Assembly (NCBI GenBank): GCA_002778785.1
Contig: PEZS01000006.1
Span: 264,537 to 328,536 of the forward strand
Origin: Bdellovibrionales bacterium CG10_big_fil_rev_8_21_14_0_10_45_34
GTDB taxonomy: Bacteria; Bdellovibrionota; Bdellovibrionia; Bdellovibrionales; 1-14-0-10-45-34
DNA: 64,000 nt
Direction: 5' to 3'
Part shown: positions 46,807-56,067 of the stretch, in pieces
Layout: each line of letters begins with the position of its first letter
Position numbering within the stretch: position 1 is the first letter of the stretch
Translations under genes and position numbers: made by a program
The notes under the pieces: model-generated
The model's database searches: none
What the model was told of the DNA's origin: nothing
Seen by the model: the letters and a program-made list of their open reading frames with translations, nothing else

Positions 46807-47766
46807 ATGAAAAAATGTCTCGCATTGTTAACAATTGTGGTCCCGTTCTTTGCTGCGGCAATGGCGCAGGCAGGTGCAGTGACAGGTGGGGGCGGAAAAG
46901 GTGTGATTTGTCGCGATTCAAATGGGGCAATCACTTTCGCCGAATTGTTAGATCTCTTCGAAGCCAAACAGGTATATGGCTTAGAGGTAAGGGAGTATAC
47001 GGGAACTTTAGAAGAGGCGATAAAAAATATCAAATCTGACATAGAAGGCACGATGACTCAGCCAGAGATCCATCTTTTCCCTCTCTTTCGTAGAGTGCAG
47101 AGCATCCTAAAGCTCGCCACGCGTGAAGTGGTTTTAAAACCAGTCGATGATGCAGCGGAGGTTGTGCTTCCAGTGAACTGTCATCTAGAGCAAGTTGCGA
47201 ACTACGTTGATGACAACCTTTTAATTGTAAGTTCCGAAATATGGGAAGCTTTTGATGTTACGAATAAGGCGGCACTCATTGCCCATGAAGCTATCTACAG
47301 GATGGAGAGATTCGGTGGCTCAACAAACTCGCGGAGGGCGCGAAAGATCGTCGGACATTTGTTTGCCGGGTATCCCTTTAAAAACGTGAAAGAAGGCCTA
47401 CCTGTGGGTGCCAAGAGATGTAGTGCACACCGAGGGGATCGCACCACATTCCAGTTTGCGTACTTTCCAGCGGGAGCAGGAAATCTTACAGCAGTTCAAT
47501 TCTTTCTTTTTGATGGGGGAGTTGTATTCAGTAAGAAGACGGCCATCATGCCAATAAAGCTACCTTGGCTTCCAAACATGTCAGGCACTTGCGGTCAGCC
47601 AGAGGATGGATGTAATTTTACGGGCGGAGATACCAGCTCCAACTTTGAAGGTGAGGGATTTGTGAGCTTTGGTTCAGAGATGCGTGTTTCAAATGGAGTA
47701 CCACAAATGAAGCTCTATTTGAGCATAAACTCCGAAAAGCACTATTTGGATTGTTTGCCAGAGTAA
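46807..47766 (+). CDS. Exported protein of the GGGGKG type, unknown function
   Basis: A 319-residue protein. The signal peptide at residues 1-22 ends AQAG, and the mature start AVTGGGGKGVICRDSNG is a hallmark of a secreted family I associate with Bdellovibrio-like bacteria. The central part has ALIAHEAIYRMERFGG, with a His-Glu pair in a helix as in metal enzymes but not a full HExxH. Four or more Cys in the C-terminal half (KRCSAH, GTCGQ, DGCNF, LDCLPE) suggest disulfides. GGAGGA lies upstream of the ATG. It is divergent from the TIGR02147 gene. Confidence 0.7.
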   Translation: MKKCLALLTIVVPFFAAAMAQAGAVTGGGGKGVICRDSNGAITFAELLDLFEAKQVYGLEVREYTGTLEEAIKNIKSDIEGTMTQPEIHLFPLFRRVQSILKLATREVVLKPVDDAAEVVLPVNCHLEQVANYVDDNLLIVSSEIWEAFDVTNKAALIAHEAIYRMERFGGSTNSRRARKIVGHLFAGYPFKNVKEGLPVGAKRCSAHRGDRTTFQFAYFPAGAGNLTAVQFFLFDGGVVFSKKTAIMPIKLPWLPNMSGTCGQPEDGCNFTGGDTSSNFEGEGFVSFGSEMRVSNGVPQMKLYLSINSEKHYLDCLPE

Positions 47767-47776
47767 AGATCTTAGA

Positions 47777-47836
47777 ACCAAAAATAAGTCTGATTAAAAA
47801 TGGTACGTACTATTTTTACACAGACTTATTTTTGGT
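47777..47836. terminator. Long near-perfect palindrome after the GGGGKG gene
   Basis: A 60-bp palindrome centred at 47806/47807, with arms of about 30 bp and two central-arm mismatches plus one G-T pair. The outer block CCAAAAATAAGTCTG matches CAGACTTATTTTTGG exactly, and the inner block AAAAATGGTAC pairs with GTACTATTTTT. It has no loop at the centre. The A/T-rich arms make a bidirectional intrinsic terminator likely. Confidence 0.6.
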
Positions 47837-48043
47837 CTTGCCCCTTGATCGAGATAATAACCGGTCAAAGTCGCTGGAGAATTACAACAGTGTCTCACTT
47901 TGAGATTTTGCCTCGTACTTTGACAGTTATCAAAAGATTTGACGACTCCTTAGGACGCCCGACACGTGAAAGCATATTGGTCGGGCCCCATATTTGCACC
48001 CTTATAGTGATGTTAGAGAAATCTCTATTTTTGGGGGCGTAAT

Positions 48044-48649
48044 ATGAGAAATACTTCGTTGATTGCAGTTAGCTTGCTCTTGGTTGTCGGAGCGGTATTC
48101 GTTAGCGAAATGGACACACCTTACAGAGTGCTCGATGCCTCAAGCGGTAGGGTGGAATCCATACACTTTTCTGAGAGGCAGGCTGCAAGTGCCCTTTCGG
48201 CGCAGGAGTTTTCGGCGCAGCTCAATCAACGTGTAAATGAGTACCTTTTTCAGCTTAATGCAAAGGTGGAAAACTCAAATACTCGAAAAGCACTCTCGCA
48301 AAGAGTTCCCGCGTCTTCTAAAAAACAGCACAAAAACAAAGCAGCGGTAAAATCCCCAGAGGCTCGCTTTCAGCCGAACATGGACAAACCTAATTTCGAT
48401 CAAGCCGTCTCTCATAAAGACATGATACCTGCCCCCATTCCCGGAGACAAACAAAGCTCTCATCTTGTAGCCGAACAGGTCGAACAATCTATCATTGCTA
48501 TGAAAGAGAGAAGGGGCGAAGAATACAAACTGCTTGCTGAGCAGAAGGCTTTTATTGCTGAACTTCGAGCGAATGCTTTTAACAAAGGCTATAAGCTTGT
48601 GATTGACGAACAAAATCTCAAGTTGCTAAGAGTCGAAAAACTCAATTAA
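48044..48649 (+). CDS. Hypothetical exported or anchored protein
   Basis: A 201-residue protein with an N-terminal hydrophobic segment (about 5-21) and a GGGGG ribosome-type run before its ATG. The remainder is polar and helix-prone, with a basic low-complexity middle (KKQHKNKAAVKS) and an EEYKLLAEQKAFIAELRANAF helix near the end. It has no Cys in the mature part and no family likeness. Confidence 0.55.
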   Translation: MRNTSLIAVSLLLVVGAVFVSEMDTPYRVLDASSGRVESIHFSERQAASALSAQEFSAQLNQRVNEYLFQLNAKVENSNTRKALSQRVPASSKKQHKNKAAVKSPEARFQPNMDKPNFDQAVSHKDMIPAPIPGDKQSSHLVAEQVEQSIIAMKERRGEEYKLLAEQKAFIAELRANAFNKGYKLVIDEQNLKLLRVEKLN

Positions 48650-49020
48650 TCATAAGAAGCCCTTCGACGATGTACTTCGAAAAAACATTCTAAATCCTTA
48701 GACAAAATGCATCGTCTGCGGGCGTCGAAGACTCGTTTAAAACGAATTTAAAAAACGTCTCCACCCACGAATTGAGTAAATCATAAACTGTCTTAGTTCG
48801 CCGAAGCCAGAATCTGTTGTTGAAAACTCGGTGGATCGTGTGTTGATTGTCTGAAAGCAAGTTTTTTTGCAAAATCGAAAATTTTCCTAGGCGCCCTTAA
48901 TGCCTCCAAACCACATTACAATTTGTGAACGCAAATTTTTTTTCTGGACGATGGTGTTAGAATTTGAATTTTTATACAAAAATGGCGTCTAATGGTTGCA
49001 TTCCTTAGTAGCTATGGTTT
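48650..49020. other. Gap before the ribonucleotide reductase operon
   Basis: About 370 bp without a convincing gene. A minus-strand open frame of 60 codons (48690-48872) lacks a ribosome site. The 3' half is A/T-rich and probably carries the nrd promoter, next to the NrdR-like sites that follow. Confidence 0.4.
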
Positions 49021-49062
49021 GCTATGGATAGTTTTTAGAAGGACCTAAAAACTATATATAGT
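49021..49062. promoter_or_regulatory. Pair of NrdR-box-like sites upstream of nrdB
   Basis: ACTATATATAGT (49051-49062) is the perfect core of the NrdR box. GCTATGGATAGT (49021-49032) is a weaker match. The centres are 30 bp apart, close to three helical turns, as in known NrdR-regulated promoters. NrdR represses ribonucleotide reductase when dATP is high. The first nrdB codon lies 31 bp downstream. Confidence 0.65.
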
Positions 49063-49093
49063 GGTTCAATTGATGATACGGAGCAGCACTGAA

Positions 49094-50062
49094 ATGACTA
49101 CAGAACCTTTATTGGAGCCCAACCGAAAACGCTTTGTTTTGTTTCCCATCCAGCACGACGCGGTTTGGGAGATGTACAAGATGGCAGAAGCCAGCTTTTG
49201 GACAGCTGAAGAAATCGATCTCTCAGCAGATCAGGCTGACTGGCAAAAGCTGAGCGATGATGAGCGCCACTTTGTTAAGCACGTCCTCGCTTTTTTTGCC
49301 GCGAGTGACGGAATCGTTAACGAAAACTTGGCCATGAGATTTTGCAGTGAAGTGCAGATTCCAGAGGCAAGGTGTTTTTATGGCTTTCAAATTGCCATCG
49401 AAAACATTCACTCAGAGACCTACAGCTTATTGATAGACACCTATATCAAAGATAACAAAGAGAAGCAGAGGCTGTTCAATGCTGTGGAGCATATCCCTTG
49501 CGTGAAGCGAAAAGCCGAGTGGGCGCTCAACTGGATTGAAAGTAGCAAGTCCTTTGCTGAGAGACTGGTTGCCTTTGCGGCTGTTGAAGGCATTTTCTTT
49601 TCAGGAAGTTTCTGCTCTATTTTTTGGCTTAAGAAGCGCGGACTGATGCCGGGCCTAACCTTTTCAAACGAACTCATTAGCCGCGATGAAGGACTTCATT
49701 GTGATTTTGCCTGTTTGCTCTTTAATATGCTCAAAGAAAAGCCAGATGCGGCTACGGTAAAGCAAATTGTTCTTGATGCTGTTGAAATCGAAAAGGAATT
49801 CGTAACAGACTCGTTACCCGTCGATCTCATTGGAATGAACTCTCGTCTTATGTCGCAGTACATAGAATTTGTGGCCGATAGACTCATTGTGGCTCTTGGC
49901 TTTGAAAAAGTGTATAAAGTCACAAATCCGTTTGATTGGATGGAGTTGATCTCACTTCAAGGTAAGACCAACTTTTTTGAAAAGAGAGTGGGCGAGTACC
50001 AGAAATCTGGTGTGATGTCGGGTAAAGATACCCAGGTATTCTCACTAGATGCCGAATTTTAG
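49094..50062 (+). CDS. nrdB: Ribonucleoside-diphosphate reductase beta subunit (class Ia)
   Basis: Houses the di-iron centre and tyrosyl radical for dNTP synthesis. Iron-ligand regions: [48 protein letters not shown] with the likely radical Tyr, [15 protein letters not shown] and [11 protein letters not shown]. The open frame begins at GTG 49061, inside a NrdR-like box, so ATG 49094 ([10 protein letters not shown], 322 residues) is preferred. It precedes nrdA, the reverse of the E. coli order. Confidence 0.93.
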   Translation: MTTEPLLEPNRKRFVLFPIQHDAVWEMYKMAEASFWTAEEIDLSADQADWQKLSDDERHFVKHVLAFFAASDGIVNENLAMRFCSEVQIPEARCFYGFQIAIENIHSETYSLLIDTYIKDNKEKQRLFNAVEHIPCVKRKAEWALNWIESSKSFAERLVAFAAVEGIFFSGSFCSIFWLKKRGLMPGLTFSNELISRDEGLHCDFACLLFNMLKEKPDAATVKQIVLDAVEIEKEFVTDSLPVDLIGMNSRLMSQYIEFVADRLIVALGFEKVYKVTNPFDWMELISLQGKTNFFEKRVGEYQKSGVMSGKDTQVFSLDAEF

Positions 50063-50173
50063 GTTTTTGTTCGTTTGGAGGTAGTTCCACCTTCAGACCT
50101 TTCGAATTTTAAATGTGAAGCAAACTTTCTGATGGGGGAAAGTTTCCGCTGATTATTCTCTGGGAGGGGACAT

Positions 50174-52717
50174 ATGTACGTCGTAAAAAGAGATGGTAAA
50201 AAAGAACCAGTTAAGTTTGATAAAATTACCTCGCGAATTAAAAAGCTTTGTTATGGTTTAAATTCAAAGTTTGTGGACCCGGTAGAAATAGCAATGAAGG
50301 TGATTCAAGGAGTCTACGATGGCGTGACAACTTCAGAGCTAGACAATTTAGCAGCAGAAACTGCGGCCTATCTCACGACCAAGCACCCAGATTATGCCAC
50401 TTTAGCTGCTCGCATCGCCATTTCAAACTTGCACAAAGTGACCAAAAAAAGTTTTTCAGAGGTTGTAGAAGATCTCTACAATTACATCGATCCAAAAACG
50501 AACGAGCCCGCTCCGCTTATATCAGATGGCGTTTACCAAATAGTCCGAAATAATGCTGATCAATTAGATTCTGCAATTATCTACGATCGCGATTTCAATT
50601 ACGACTACTTCGGATACAAAACTCTCGAGAGATCCTATCTCTTAAAGTTAAACGGTAAAATTGCAGAGCGACCTCAGCAAATGCTGATGAGAGTGGCCGT
50701 GGGGATTCATAACGAAGACATTTCGGCGGCAATTGAAACCTACAATCTTATGTCTGAAAAGTGGTTTACCCATGCCACTCCCACTCTCTTTAATGCCGGA
50801 ACGCCTAAGCCACAGATGAGCTCCTGCTTTTTGCTCACGATGAAAGATGATTCTATTCCGGGGATTTACGACACACTCAAGCAGTGCGCAGAGATCTCGC
50901 AATCTTCCGGCGGGATAGGGCTATCGATTCACAACATACGTGCAACGGGAAGCTACATTAAAGGTACCAACGGCACCTCCAATGGCATCGTGCCAATGCT
51001 CAAAGTCTTCAACGATACAGCTCGTTACGTTGATCAAGGCGGCGGCAAAAGAAAAGGCGCGTTTGCAATCTATCTTGAGCCCTGGCACGCAGATGTTTTT
51101 GATTTTTTAGATCTTAAAAAGAATCACGGCAAAGAAGAGCTTCGTGCCCGTGATTTGTTTTATGCCCTTTGGATTCCAGATCTTTTTATGGAGAGAGTGC
51201 AAACAAATGGAGACTGGTCTTTGTTTTGCCCTAACGAGGCTCCGGGCTTAAGCGATGTATGGGGCGCTCAGTTTGAAGAGTTGTACGAGAAGTATGAGGC
51301 AGAGGGTAGGGCTCGGAAAGTCGTTAAAGCTCAAGAGCTTTGGTTTGCGGTTTTAGAATCACAAATTGAAACGGGAACTCCCTATATTCTCTACAAAGAT
51401 TCAGCAAACAAAAAGTCTAATCAGCAAAACCTAGGTACCATTAAATCGAGCAATCTTTGCACGGAAATTATCGAGTACACTGCGCCCGATGAAGTGGCAG
51501 TTTGCAATTTGGCCTCTTTAGCACTTTCTCGGTTTGTTGAGGATCAGCAATTTGATCACAAGCGTCTTTATGATGTGACAAAGGTGGTGACCAAGAATCT
51601 CAACAAGATTATCGACCTCAATTATTATCCTGTAAAAGAGGCAAAAACCTCCAATATACGCCATCGACCAATTGGCTTAGGTGTGCAGGGGTTAGCGGAC
51701 GCCTTGATCAAAATGCGCCTGTCATTTGACAGCGATCAAGCAAGAGCCGCTAACCGAGAGATATTTGAAACGATTTACTTTGCAGCTTTAACGGCGTCTT
51801 GTGAGTTGGCTGAAAAGCTTGGCCCTTATGAAACCTACGAAGGTAGCCCCGTCAGCCAAGGTGTTTTGCAGTTTGATATGTGGAATGTCACTCCTACGAA
51901 AAGGTGGGATTGGGATGGTCTAAGAGCGAGAATTAAGAAATTTGGCGTGCGCAACAGTTTACTTGTAGCGCCGATGCCCACGGCGTCGACGTCTCAAATT
52001 CTTGGTAACAATGAATGTTTCGAGCCGTACACATCAAATATCTACACGCGAAGGGTGTTATCTGGCGAGTTCACAGTTGTTAACCACTACCTGCTGAAAG
52101 ATTTGGTTGAGCTAGGTGTTTGGAATGAAAATCTGAAAAACAAAATCGTCGCAGCTAACGGATCGATTCAGTCGATTGTCGAGATTCCGGCAAGTATCAA
52201 AGAGATCTATAAAACAGCTTGGGAGATCAAGCAAAAGGCGATCCTTGACATGGCGGCTGATCGCGGAGCTTACATTTGTCAGAGTCAAAGTTTGAATATC
52301 TTTATGGAGGTAGCAAACTTTGCAAAGCTCACTTCGATGCATTTCTATGCATGGAAAGCAGGCTTAAAGACCGGGATGTATTATCTTCGAACTAGACCCG
52401 CAGCGGATGCCATTAAGTTTACTGTCGATAGCAAAGCAGCCACCGCCACCGTCGCCGGCAAGAACGTGCAAGCTCTTACCGAAAACGCGCTAACCGTTAA
52501 AACTGGCACCGAATCAAGTTTCACAGAAAATTCAAGTTTAGCACCTAACCAAGGTGCGAGTGTTTCTGTAGAAATGGATGGCGGCGTGCTACCAGAAGTG
52601 ACGCTAGAAGCTTCTAACTACGAGAAGGTGCGGACATCAAAGACTGCCGAAGAGAACATGCAAGACATGCTATGTTCGTTAGAAAACCCTGAGTCTTGCG
52701 AAGCCTGTAGCGGCTAG
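50174..52717 (+). CDS. nrdA: Ribonucleoside-diphosphate reductase alpha subunit (class I)
   Basis: Catalytic subunit of 847 residues. An ATP-cone occupies about residues 1-90 ([21 protein letters not shown]). Active-site regions: [13 protein letters not shown] with a redox Cys, [43 protein letters not shown] and [21 protein letters not shown]. The redox tail ends ESCEACSG, with the Cys pair that reloads the active site. About 90 residues before it (780 to 825) are a low-complexity Thr/Ser/Ala linker. A GGAGGGG site precedes the ATG. Regulation by NrdR is likely. Confidence 0.95.
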   Translation: MYVVKRDGKKEPVKFDKITSRIKKLCYGLNSKFVDPVEIAMKVIQGVYDGVTTSELDNLAAETAAYLTTKHPDYATLAARIAISNLHKVTKKSFSEVVEDLYNYIDPKTNEPAPLISDGVYQIVRNNADQLDSAIIYDRDFNYDYFGYKTLERSYLLKLNGKIAERPQQMLMRVAVGIHNEDISAAIETYNLMSEKWFTHATPTLFNAGTPKPQMSSCFLLTMKDDSIPGIYDTLKQCAEISQSSGGIGLSIHNIRATGSYIKGTNGTSNGIVPMLKVFNDTARYVDQGGGKRKGAFAIYLEPWHADVFDFLDLKKNHGKEELRARDLFYALWIPDLFMERVQTNGDWSLFCPNEAPGLSDVWGAQFEELYEKYEAEGRARKVVKAQELWFAVLESQIETGTPYILYKDSANKKSNQQNLGTIKSSNLCTEIIEYTAPDEVAVCNLASLALSRFVEDQQFDHKRLYDVTKVVTKNLNKIIDLNYYPVKEAKTSNIRHRPIGLGVQGLADALIKMRLSFDSDQARAANREIFETIYFAALTASCELAEKLGPYETYEGSPVSQGVLQFDMWNVTPTKRWDWDGLRARIKKFGVRNSLLVAPMPTASTSQILGNNECFEPYTSNIYTRRVLSGEFTVVNHYLLKDLVELGVWNENLKNKIVAANGSIQSIVEIPASIKEIYKTAWEIKQKAILDMAADRGAYICQSQSLNIFMEVANFAKLTSMHFYAWKAGLKTGMYYLRTRPAADAIKFTVDSKAATATVAGKNVQALTENALTVKTGTESSFTENSSLAPNQGASVSVEMDGGVLPEVTLEASNYEKVRTSKTAEENMQDMLCSLENPESCEACSG

Positions 52718-52748
52718 TAGAGACTTCAAGGCTGAAAGGAAGGTTGCT

Positions 52749-53156
52749 GTGCTGAACAGATTTTATAATGTTAAATTTCTCAAAAGATCGAGTAAGGTCC
52801 TATTCTTAGTGCTCGCCTCTGTTTTGCTTTCGAATGTTGCTAGGGCGGCGACCGATTGTAAATACGAGGAGAACTGTGAGTGCTCTTATCCTGGTATCAC
52901 TCAAAGGTGGGCAGTTTCATTTTGCGCTGCCAAGCTTGAGGTTAACGTAGAAGAAAATATGGATAAGATCGCCAGCTGTATTGAAAAAGCGAAGCCCAAT
53001 CGATATCCCAAGATGGACTCATGCGCTAAGAATAAGTTTTGGCGCAAAAGCTTATGTATACTTAATAAGAGGTACTTTCAGTCGGAGCGAGAGTGTATGA
53101 CAACACAGAAGGGTATACCTAGAATGGTCGGAGAGGGGCTAGATCTCGGCCACTAA
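52749..53156 (+). CDS. Small Cys-rich exported protein, hypothetical
   Basis: A 135-residue protein starting at GTG with AAGGAAGG upstream. The signal peptide has core VLFLVLASVLLSNV ending ARAAT, and about nine Cys follow in the mature part (DCKYEENCECSYP, SFCAAK, SCIEK, SCAKN, LCILNK, ECMTT), so several disulfides are expected. No family is known. It follows nrdA by 31 bp and may share its transcript, but it is unlikely to share its function. Confidence 0.6.
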   Translation: MLNRFYNVKFLKRSSKVLFLVLASVLLSNVARAATDCKYEENCECSYPGITQRWAVSFCAAKLEVNVEENMDKIASCIEKAKPNRYPKMDSCAKNKFWRKSLCILNKRYFQSERECMTTQKGIPRMVGEGLDLGH

Positions 53157-53209
53157 TTTACTTTCGAAGTGCTTTTAGTCAGCGAGATCCGCTCCAATAT
53201 GTCAAAGCC

Positions 53210-53815
53210 TTAATAATGCATTCTGTAGCCGAAGTTGATTCCGAAGCCGTTAAACAAAGCGGGCTCGCCAGAAATGGCATCGGAGCGTTTGTGAGACATT
53301 CGCCACCCTAGCTCCACGAATGCAGATTCTGTTTTTGCTCCAAACGGAATGTAGCGGGAGGGGCCCATAAAAAAATCAGCACCGAAAGTCAGCAGCATTC
53401 CCCAGCTGGCGGCACTTCCATCAGCGTTCTTAATTTTTGAATCCCAATTGATGAAGTTTACACCCAATTTAGAATACCCCTGCACTCTATCTGCCACAAT
53501 GTTGGTTGCCCGCAATCCGATAGCAGACTGCAGATGAGTCGAGTCCTGAAGTTTGTTATTCGCATTAAGAACACTATCTGGTAGCTCAATGAAGCCAAGG
53601 TCGAGAAAGATGCTCATAAGGTTTGCGTCTTGTGGTCCCCATTTTGAAAAGCCAGGGGAAGTTATATCAAAACCGCCTTGGTAGCCATTTCTTAGGACTC
53701 CGAATCCAGCTCCCCACTTCCAACTCTCCAATGATGTATTCGAGTCTTGAGCAGATACAATCGTCGCTGAAAGCAAAATGGAATATACACTCAAAATTCT
53801 TATGAACGACTTCAT
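53210..53815 (-). CDS. Small outer-membrane beta-barrel-like protein
   Basis: A 201-residue protein with a signal peptide (MKSFIRILSVYSILLSATIV, ending SAQ). The mature chain has repeating Gly/aromatic strands: KWGAGFGVLRNGYQGGFDI, LLTFGADFFMGPSRYIPFGA and FVELGWRMSH, and ends FGINFGYRMHY with a C-terminal aromatic. This is a barrel signature. Specific role unknown. GGAGG lies upstream of the ATG. Confidence 0.65.
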   Translation of the reverse strand: MKSFIRILSVYSILLSATIVSAQDSNTSLESWKWGAGFGVLRNGYQGGFDITSPGFSKWGPQDANLMSIFLDLGFIELPDSVLNANNKLQDSTHLQSAIGLRATNIVADRVQGYSKLGVNFINWDSKIKNADGSAASWGMLLTFGADFFMGPSRYIPFGAKTESAFVELGWRMSHKRSDAISGEPALFNGFGINFGYRMHY

Positions 53816-53872
53816 AAAGCCTCCAAAAAAATAAACAATTTCGGTAGCTGAGAAGAGGCCAACGAAGAAAAC

Positions 53873-53949
53873 TGGTGCGCTCGAGAGGATTCGAACCTCT
53901 GACCACCAGATTCGTAGTCTGGTACTCTATCCAACTGAGCTACGAGCGC
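53873..53949 (-). tRNA. tRNA-Arg (anticodon ACG)
   Basis: On the minus strand the acceptor GCGCTCG pairs with CGAGCGC, the D-arm is AGCTCAGTTGGATAGAGT, the anticodon stem CCAGA/TCTGG holds loop CTACGAA (anticodon ACG, bases 53913-53915), and the T-arm has AGAGGTTCGAATCCTCT. CCA is encoded. A34 would be read as inosine. Confidence 0.95.
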
Positions 53950-53993
53950 ACATAGAAGGCCTATCTTAAAGGAGCGTCGACCATAGACATTCT

Positions 53994-54665
53994 GTGATGG
54001 AAAATCAAGATCCCAAAGCCGAGATTTTGCTTTACACGCCCTCGGAGTTTCGTCAGCATGGCTCGCATATGGCAAACTCTTTCATCGAAATTTGGAAAAG
54101 GTCTCTCCAAGAGGCTCACTTGACGCTCGAGGGCTTTCTGGCGAATCCCCTGCAGCTTGAAAAGTGCGCTCAGTTTTCGGCACTTCTCCTGGAGGCTTTT
54201 AGAGGCGAAAAGAACGTATTCTCCTGCGGCAACGGAGGCAGCCATTGTGATGCAATGCACTTTGCAGAGGAATGGACGGGCCGATATCGCAAGGATCGAA
54301 AGGCTCTAGGGGCCCTGGCACTTGGAGACCCAAGCCATGTAACCTGCGTCTCAAATGATTACGGGTTCGAGCATATCTTCTCGCGGCAGCTAGATGGGCT
54401 TGGTAGGCGAGGCGACGTTCTAGTGGGTTTTTCGACCAGCGGCAACTCCAAAAACGTCATTAATGCTTTCGAGGTGGCCAAGAAGAAGGGGATAGCGACA
54501 GTTGCCTTATTGGGCCGAGATGGTGGTGCCTTAGCGAAGATGGCAGACTTGCCAATAATCGTGGCGGCTCAGACCTCGGATCGCATTCAAGAACTTCACA
54601 TCAAAATTGTTCATATCGTCATAGAGTCGGTCGAAAGGGAACTTTTCCCTGAAAACTACGTTTAA
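53994..54665 (+). CDS. gmhA: Phosphoheptose isomerase (sedoheptulose 7-phosphate isomerase)
   Basis: First step of ADP-heptose synthesis. A SIS-domain protein closely following E. coli GmhA: SCGNGGSHCDAMHFAEEWTG, CVSNDYGFEHIFSRQLDGLG, GDVLVGFSTSGNSKNVI and DRIQELHIKIVHIVIESVE. The DiaA relatives lack several of these. The start is unsure: GTG 53994 and ATG 53997 give a 25-residue N-terminal extra part, and an internal ATG at 54069 fits the family better, though none has a close ribosome site. hldD, for a later step, is at 22822. Confidence 0.9.
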   Translation: MMENQDPKAEILLYTPSEFRQHGSHMANSFIEIWKRSLQEAHLTLEGFLANPLQLEKCAQFSALLLEAFRGEKNVFSCGNGGSHCDAMHFAEEWTGRYRKDRKALGALALGDPSHVTCVSNDYGFEHIFSRQLDGLGRRGDVLVGFSTSGNSKNVINAFEVAKKKGIATVALLGRDGGALAKMADLPIIVAAQTSDRIQELHIKIVHIVIESVERELFPENYV

Positions 54666-54755
54666 AAACTCTTGCCGCACGTCTTGCTACGATGATCGCT
54701 CGCTTGCCTACATTTAGGCGGTGTGGCAGAAAGGGAGCTCAGTAAAAACTCATTC

Positions 54756-54848
54756 GGAGGAGTGGGTGAGTGGCTGAAACCAACAGTTTGCTAAACTGTC
54801 GTACGGGGTTAACCCGTACCGGGGGTTCGAATCCCCCCTCCTCCGCCA
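54756..54848 (+). tRNA. tRNA-Ser (anticodon GCU)
   Basis: A class II tRNA of 93 bases with acceptor GGAGGAG/CTCCTCC, a serine-type D-arm, an anticodon stem ACAGT/ACTGT with loop TTGCTAA (anticodon 54790-54792), a long variable arm (TACGGGGTTAACCCGTA stem) and T-arm GGGGGTTCGAATCCCCC. CCA is encoded. Its 3' end is a common target for tyrosine integrases, and the following sequence looks accessory. Confidence 0.95.
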
Positions 54849-55240
54849 ATTTCCCCATCGTAAATCGGGGTTAGTCTTACTAAGTGCTGAACATCACAAG
54901 CAAAAGAAATCAAATACTTACGGCATCCGAAAAAATACCCCTAATCAACTAAAGTCACTTTTAATCAGTTGTGTGGACAAATTCTGGACACGAAATGGAC
55001 ACGAAAATCTAAGCCACTATTGGCGTAAGCCCAAGCAATCCGAGTGGGTTTAGTCTTAGTTGTAGGGGCCGAAATACTGAGTGCCTTTTCAGAAATGGAC
55101 ACTCGATGGACACGCGGACACAGAGCTGAATTTTTTGATTTAAGCATCCATCCGACATCTTTAAAGAATTCGCAATATATTTTAAACTTGAAACAGAGGT
55201 CTTTAACCCTTCGGATTCGAACTCCGCAAATTTGGAAAAA
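54849..55240. other. Gene-free stretch after tRNA-Ser with phased GGACAC motifs
   Basis: Five exact GGACAC hexamers lie at 54986, 54997, 55097, 55108 and 55116. Two pairs are 11 bp apart, about one helical turn, and the pairs are about 100 bp apart. This arrangement resembles arm-type sites of a tyrosine integrase beside a tRNA attachment site. No integrase gene is visible and a duplicate of the tRNA 3' end was not found in the window. Confidence 0.45.
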
Positions 55241-55390
55241 CTAGGGCTTTTTGAAAAGCTTCAAGGGATCTTGTTCGCCAAGTGCTTTCGCAAGGGCCGT
55301 AACGGTACTAAGCCTTATATCCCCGATCCTTTCCTGTTCAATCTCTGATACGGTATTCACTGCCAAGCCTGCCTGATTGGACGGTGGGCA
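55241..55390 (-). pseudogene. XRE-type helix-turn-helix remnant
   Basis: The minus strand reads NQAGLAVNTVSEIEQERIG, then STVTALAKALGEQDPLKLF and a stop at 55241. This is the second half of an XRE/Cro HTH domain (compare AGVSxxTISxIExG). Its start is missing. The frame overlaps the end of the methyltransferase gene and would join it if one base were gained or two lost in the run of eight A at 55391-55398. Confidence 0.6.
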
Positions 55391-55920
55391 TTTTTTTTCA
55401 GCCAATCTCGACCAACCTTTGTTTGATTTGCTGCCGATGCAGACCCTATAGAGGAAAGGGCTTCATTTTCGTGAATCTGCCAAAGAAGCGCACAAAGAAC
55501 ATGAGCCATGAACTCTCGCGTTCTGGCTTGATAAAGAGTGATACCTTCTTCCTTAAGGGAATAAAGCACAAATTCGAATAAACGCTTTCGCGTAAGTTCC
55601 ACGTTCTTAGCACAGATATCTATCGCCCAAAGAGTATTCAGTGCATTAGCGACAGCGACCAGAATTGGCTTCGGAGAGCCGCCTCTTTCAAATTTTCTTT
55701 TTAATTCTTTCACTCGGCGCATGAAAACTGGCAAAGCGATGTTGCCATGTCCGCAAGTTGGTTCAAAAAAGATTGCAGTCTCGTCGGTCCAAACTTTTGA
55801 ATTCAAGGTGCTCAGTAATTGTTGGACATACTGCTCAGGAGTGAAGACCTCACCCATATTCCTAATTCGTTCGCGACTGCGGTGGTTTTCAAAATCAATG
55901 ATGATTGCGCTGTTGTTCAT
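55357..55920 (-). CDS. Truncated N6-adenine DNA methyltransferase-like protein
   Basis: A 187-residue protein. GEVFTPEQYVQQLLSTL resembles motif X and the linker of N6-adenine methyltransferases, and FFEPTCGHGNIALPVFMRRV resembles motif I (DPxxGxG). WAIDICAKNVELTRKRLFEFV is the motif II/III region. No NPPY/F catalytic motif follows: the chain goes on into a helical part and ends near the HTH remnant. It is either a broken restriction-modification gene or a binding protein derived from one. A short HTH frame overlaps its end. Confidence 0.6.
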   Translation of the reverse strand: MNNSAIIIDFENHRSRERIRNMGEVFTPEQYVQQLLSTLNSKVWTDETAIFFEPTCGHGNIALPVFMRRVKELKRKFERGGSPKPILVAVANALNTLWAIDICAKNVELTRKRLFEFVLYSLKEEGITLYQARTREFMAHVLCALLWQIHENEALSSIGSASAANQTKVGRDWLKKNAHRPIRQAWQ

Positions 55921-56067
55921 CGGTGGCTCCCCAAGTAGTTCCGTGGCATGGCCACTTAGTTCCTATCGGTAGTCCCGTGGAAAGATTGAACTATATGATA
56001 ATGGACTAGAACTATGCGTCGTCTAACCAGACATAGGTCTACCCCCTAGAATTAAAAGTCGGGGGAG

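Noticed and set aside
47800-48042. 80-codon open frame after the GGGGKG gene
   Set aside because: It starts inside the long palindrome, lacks a ribosome site and has no recognisable composition.
54965-55147. Minus-strand open frame across the GGACAC sites
   Set aside because: No ribosome site, and its content is dominated by the repeated hexamers. Read instead as attachment-region DNA.
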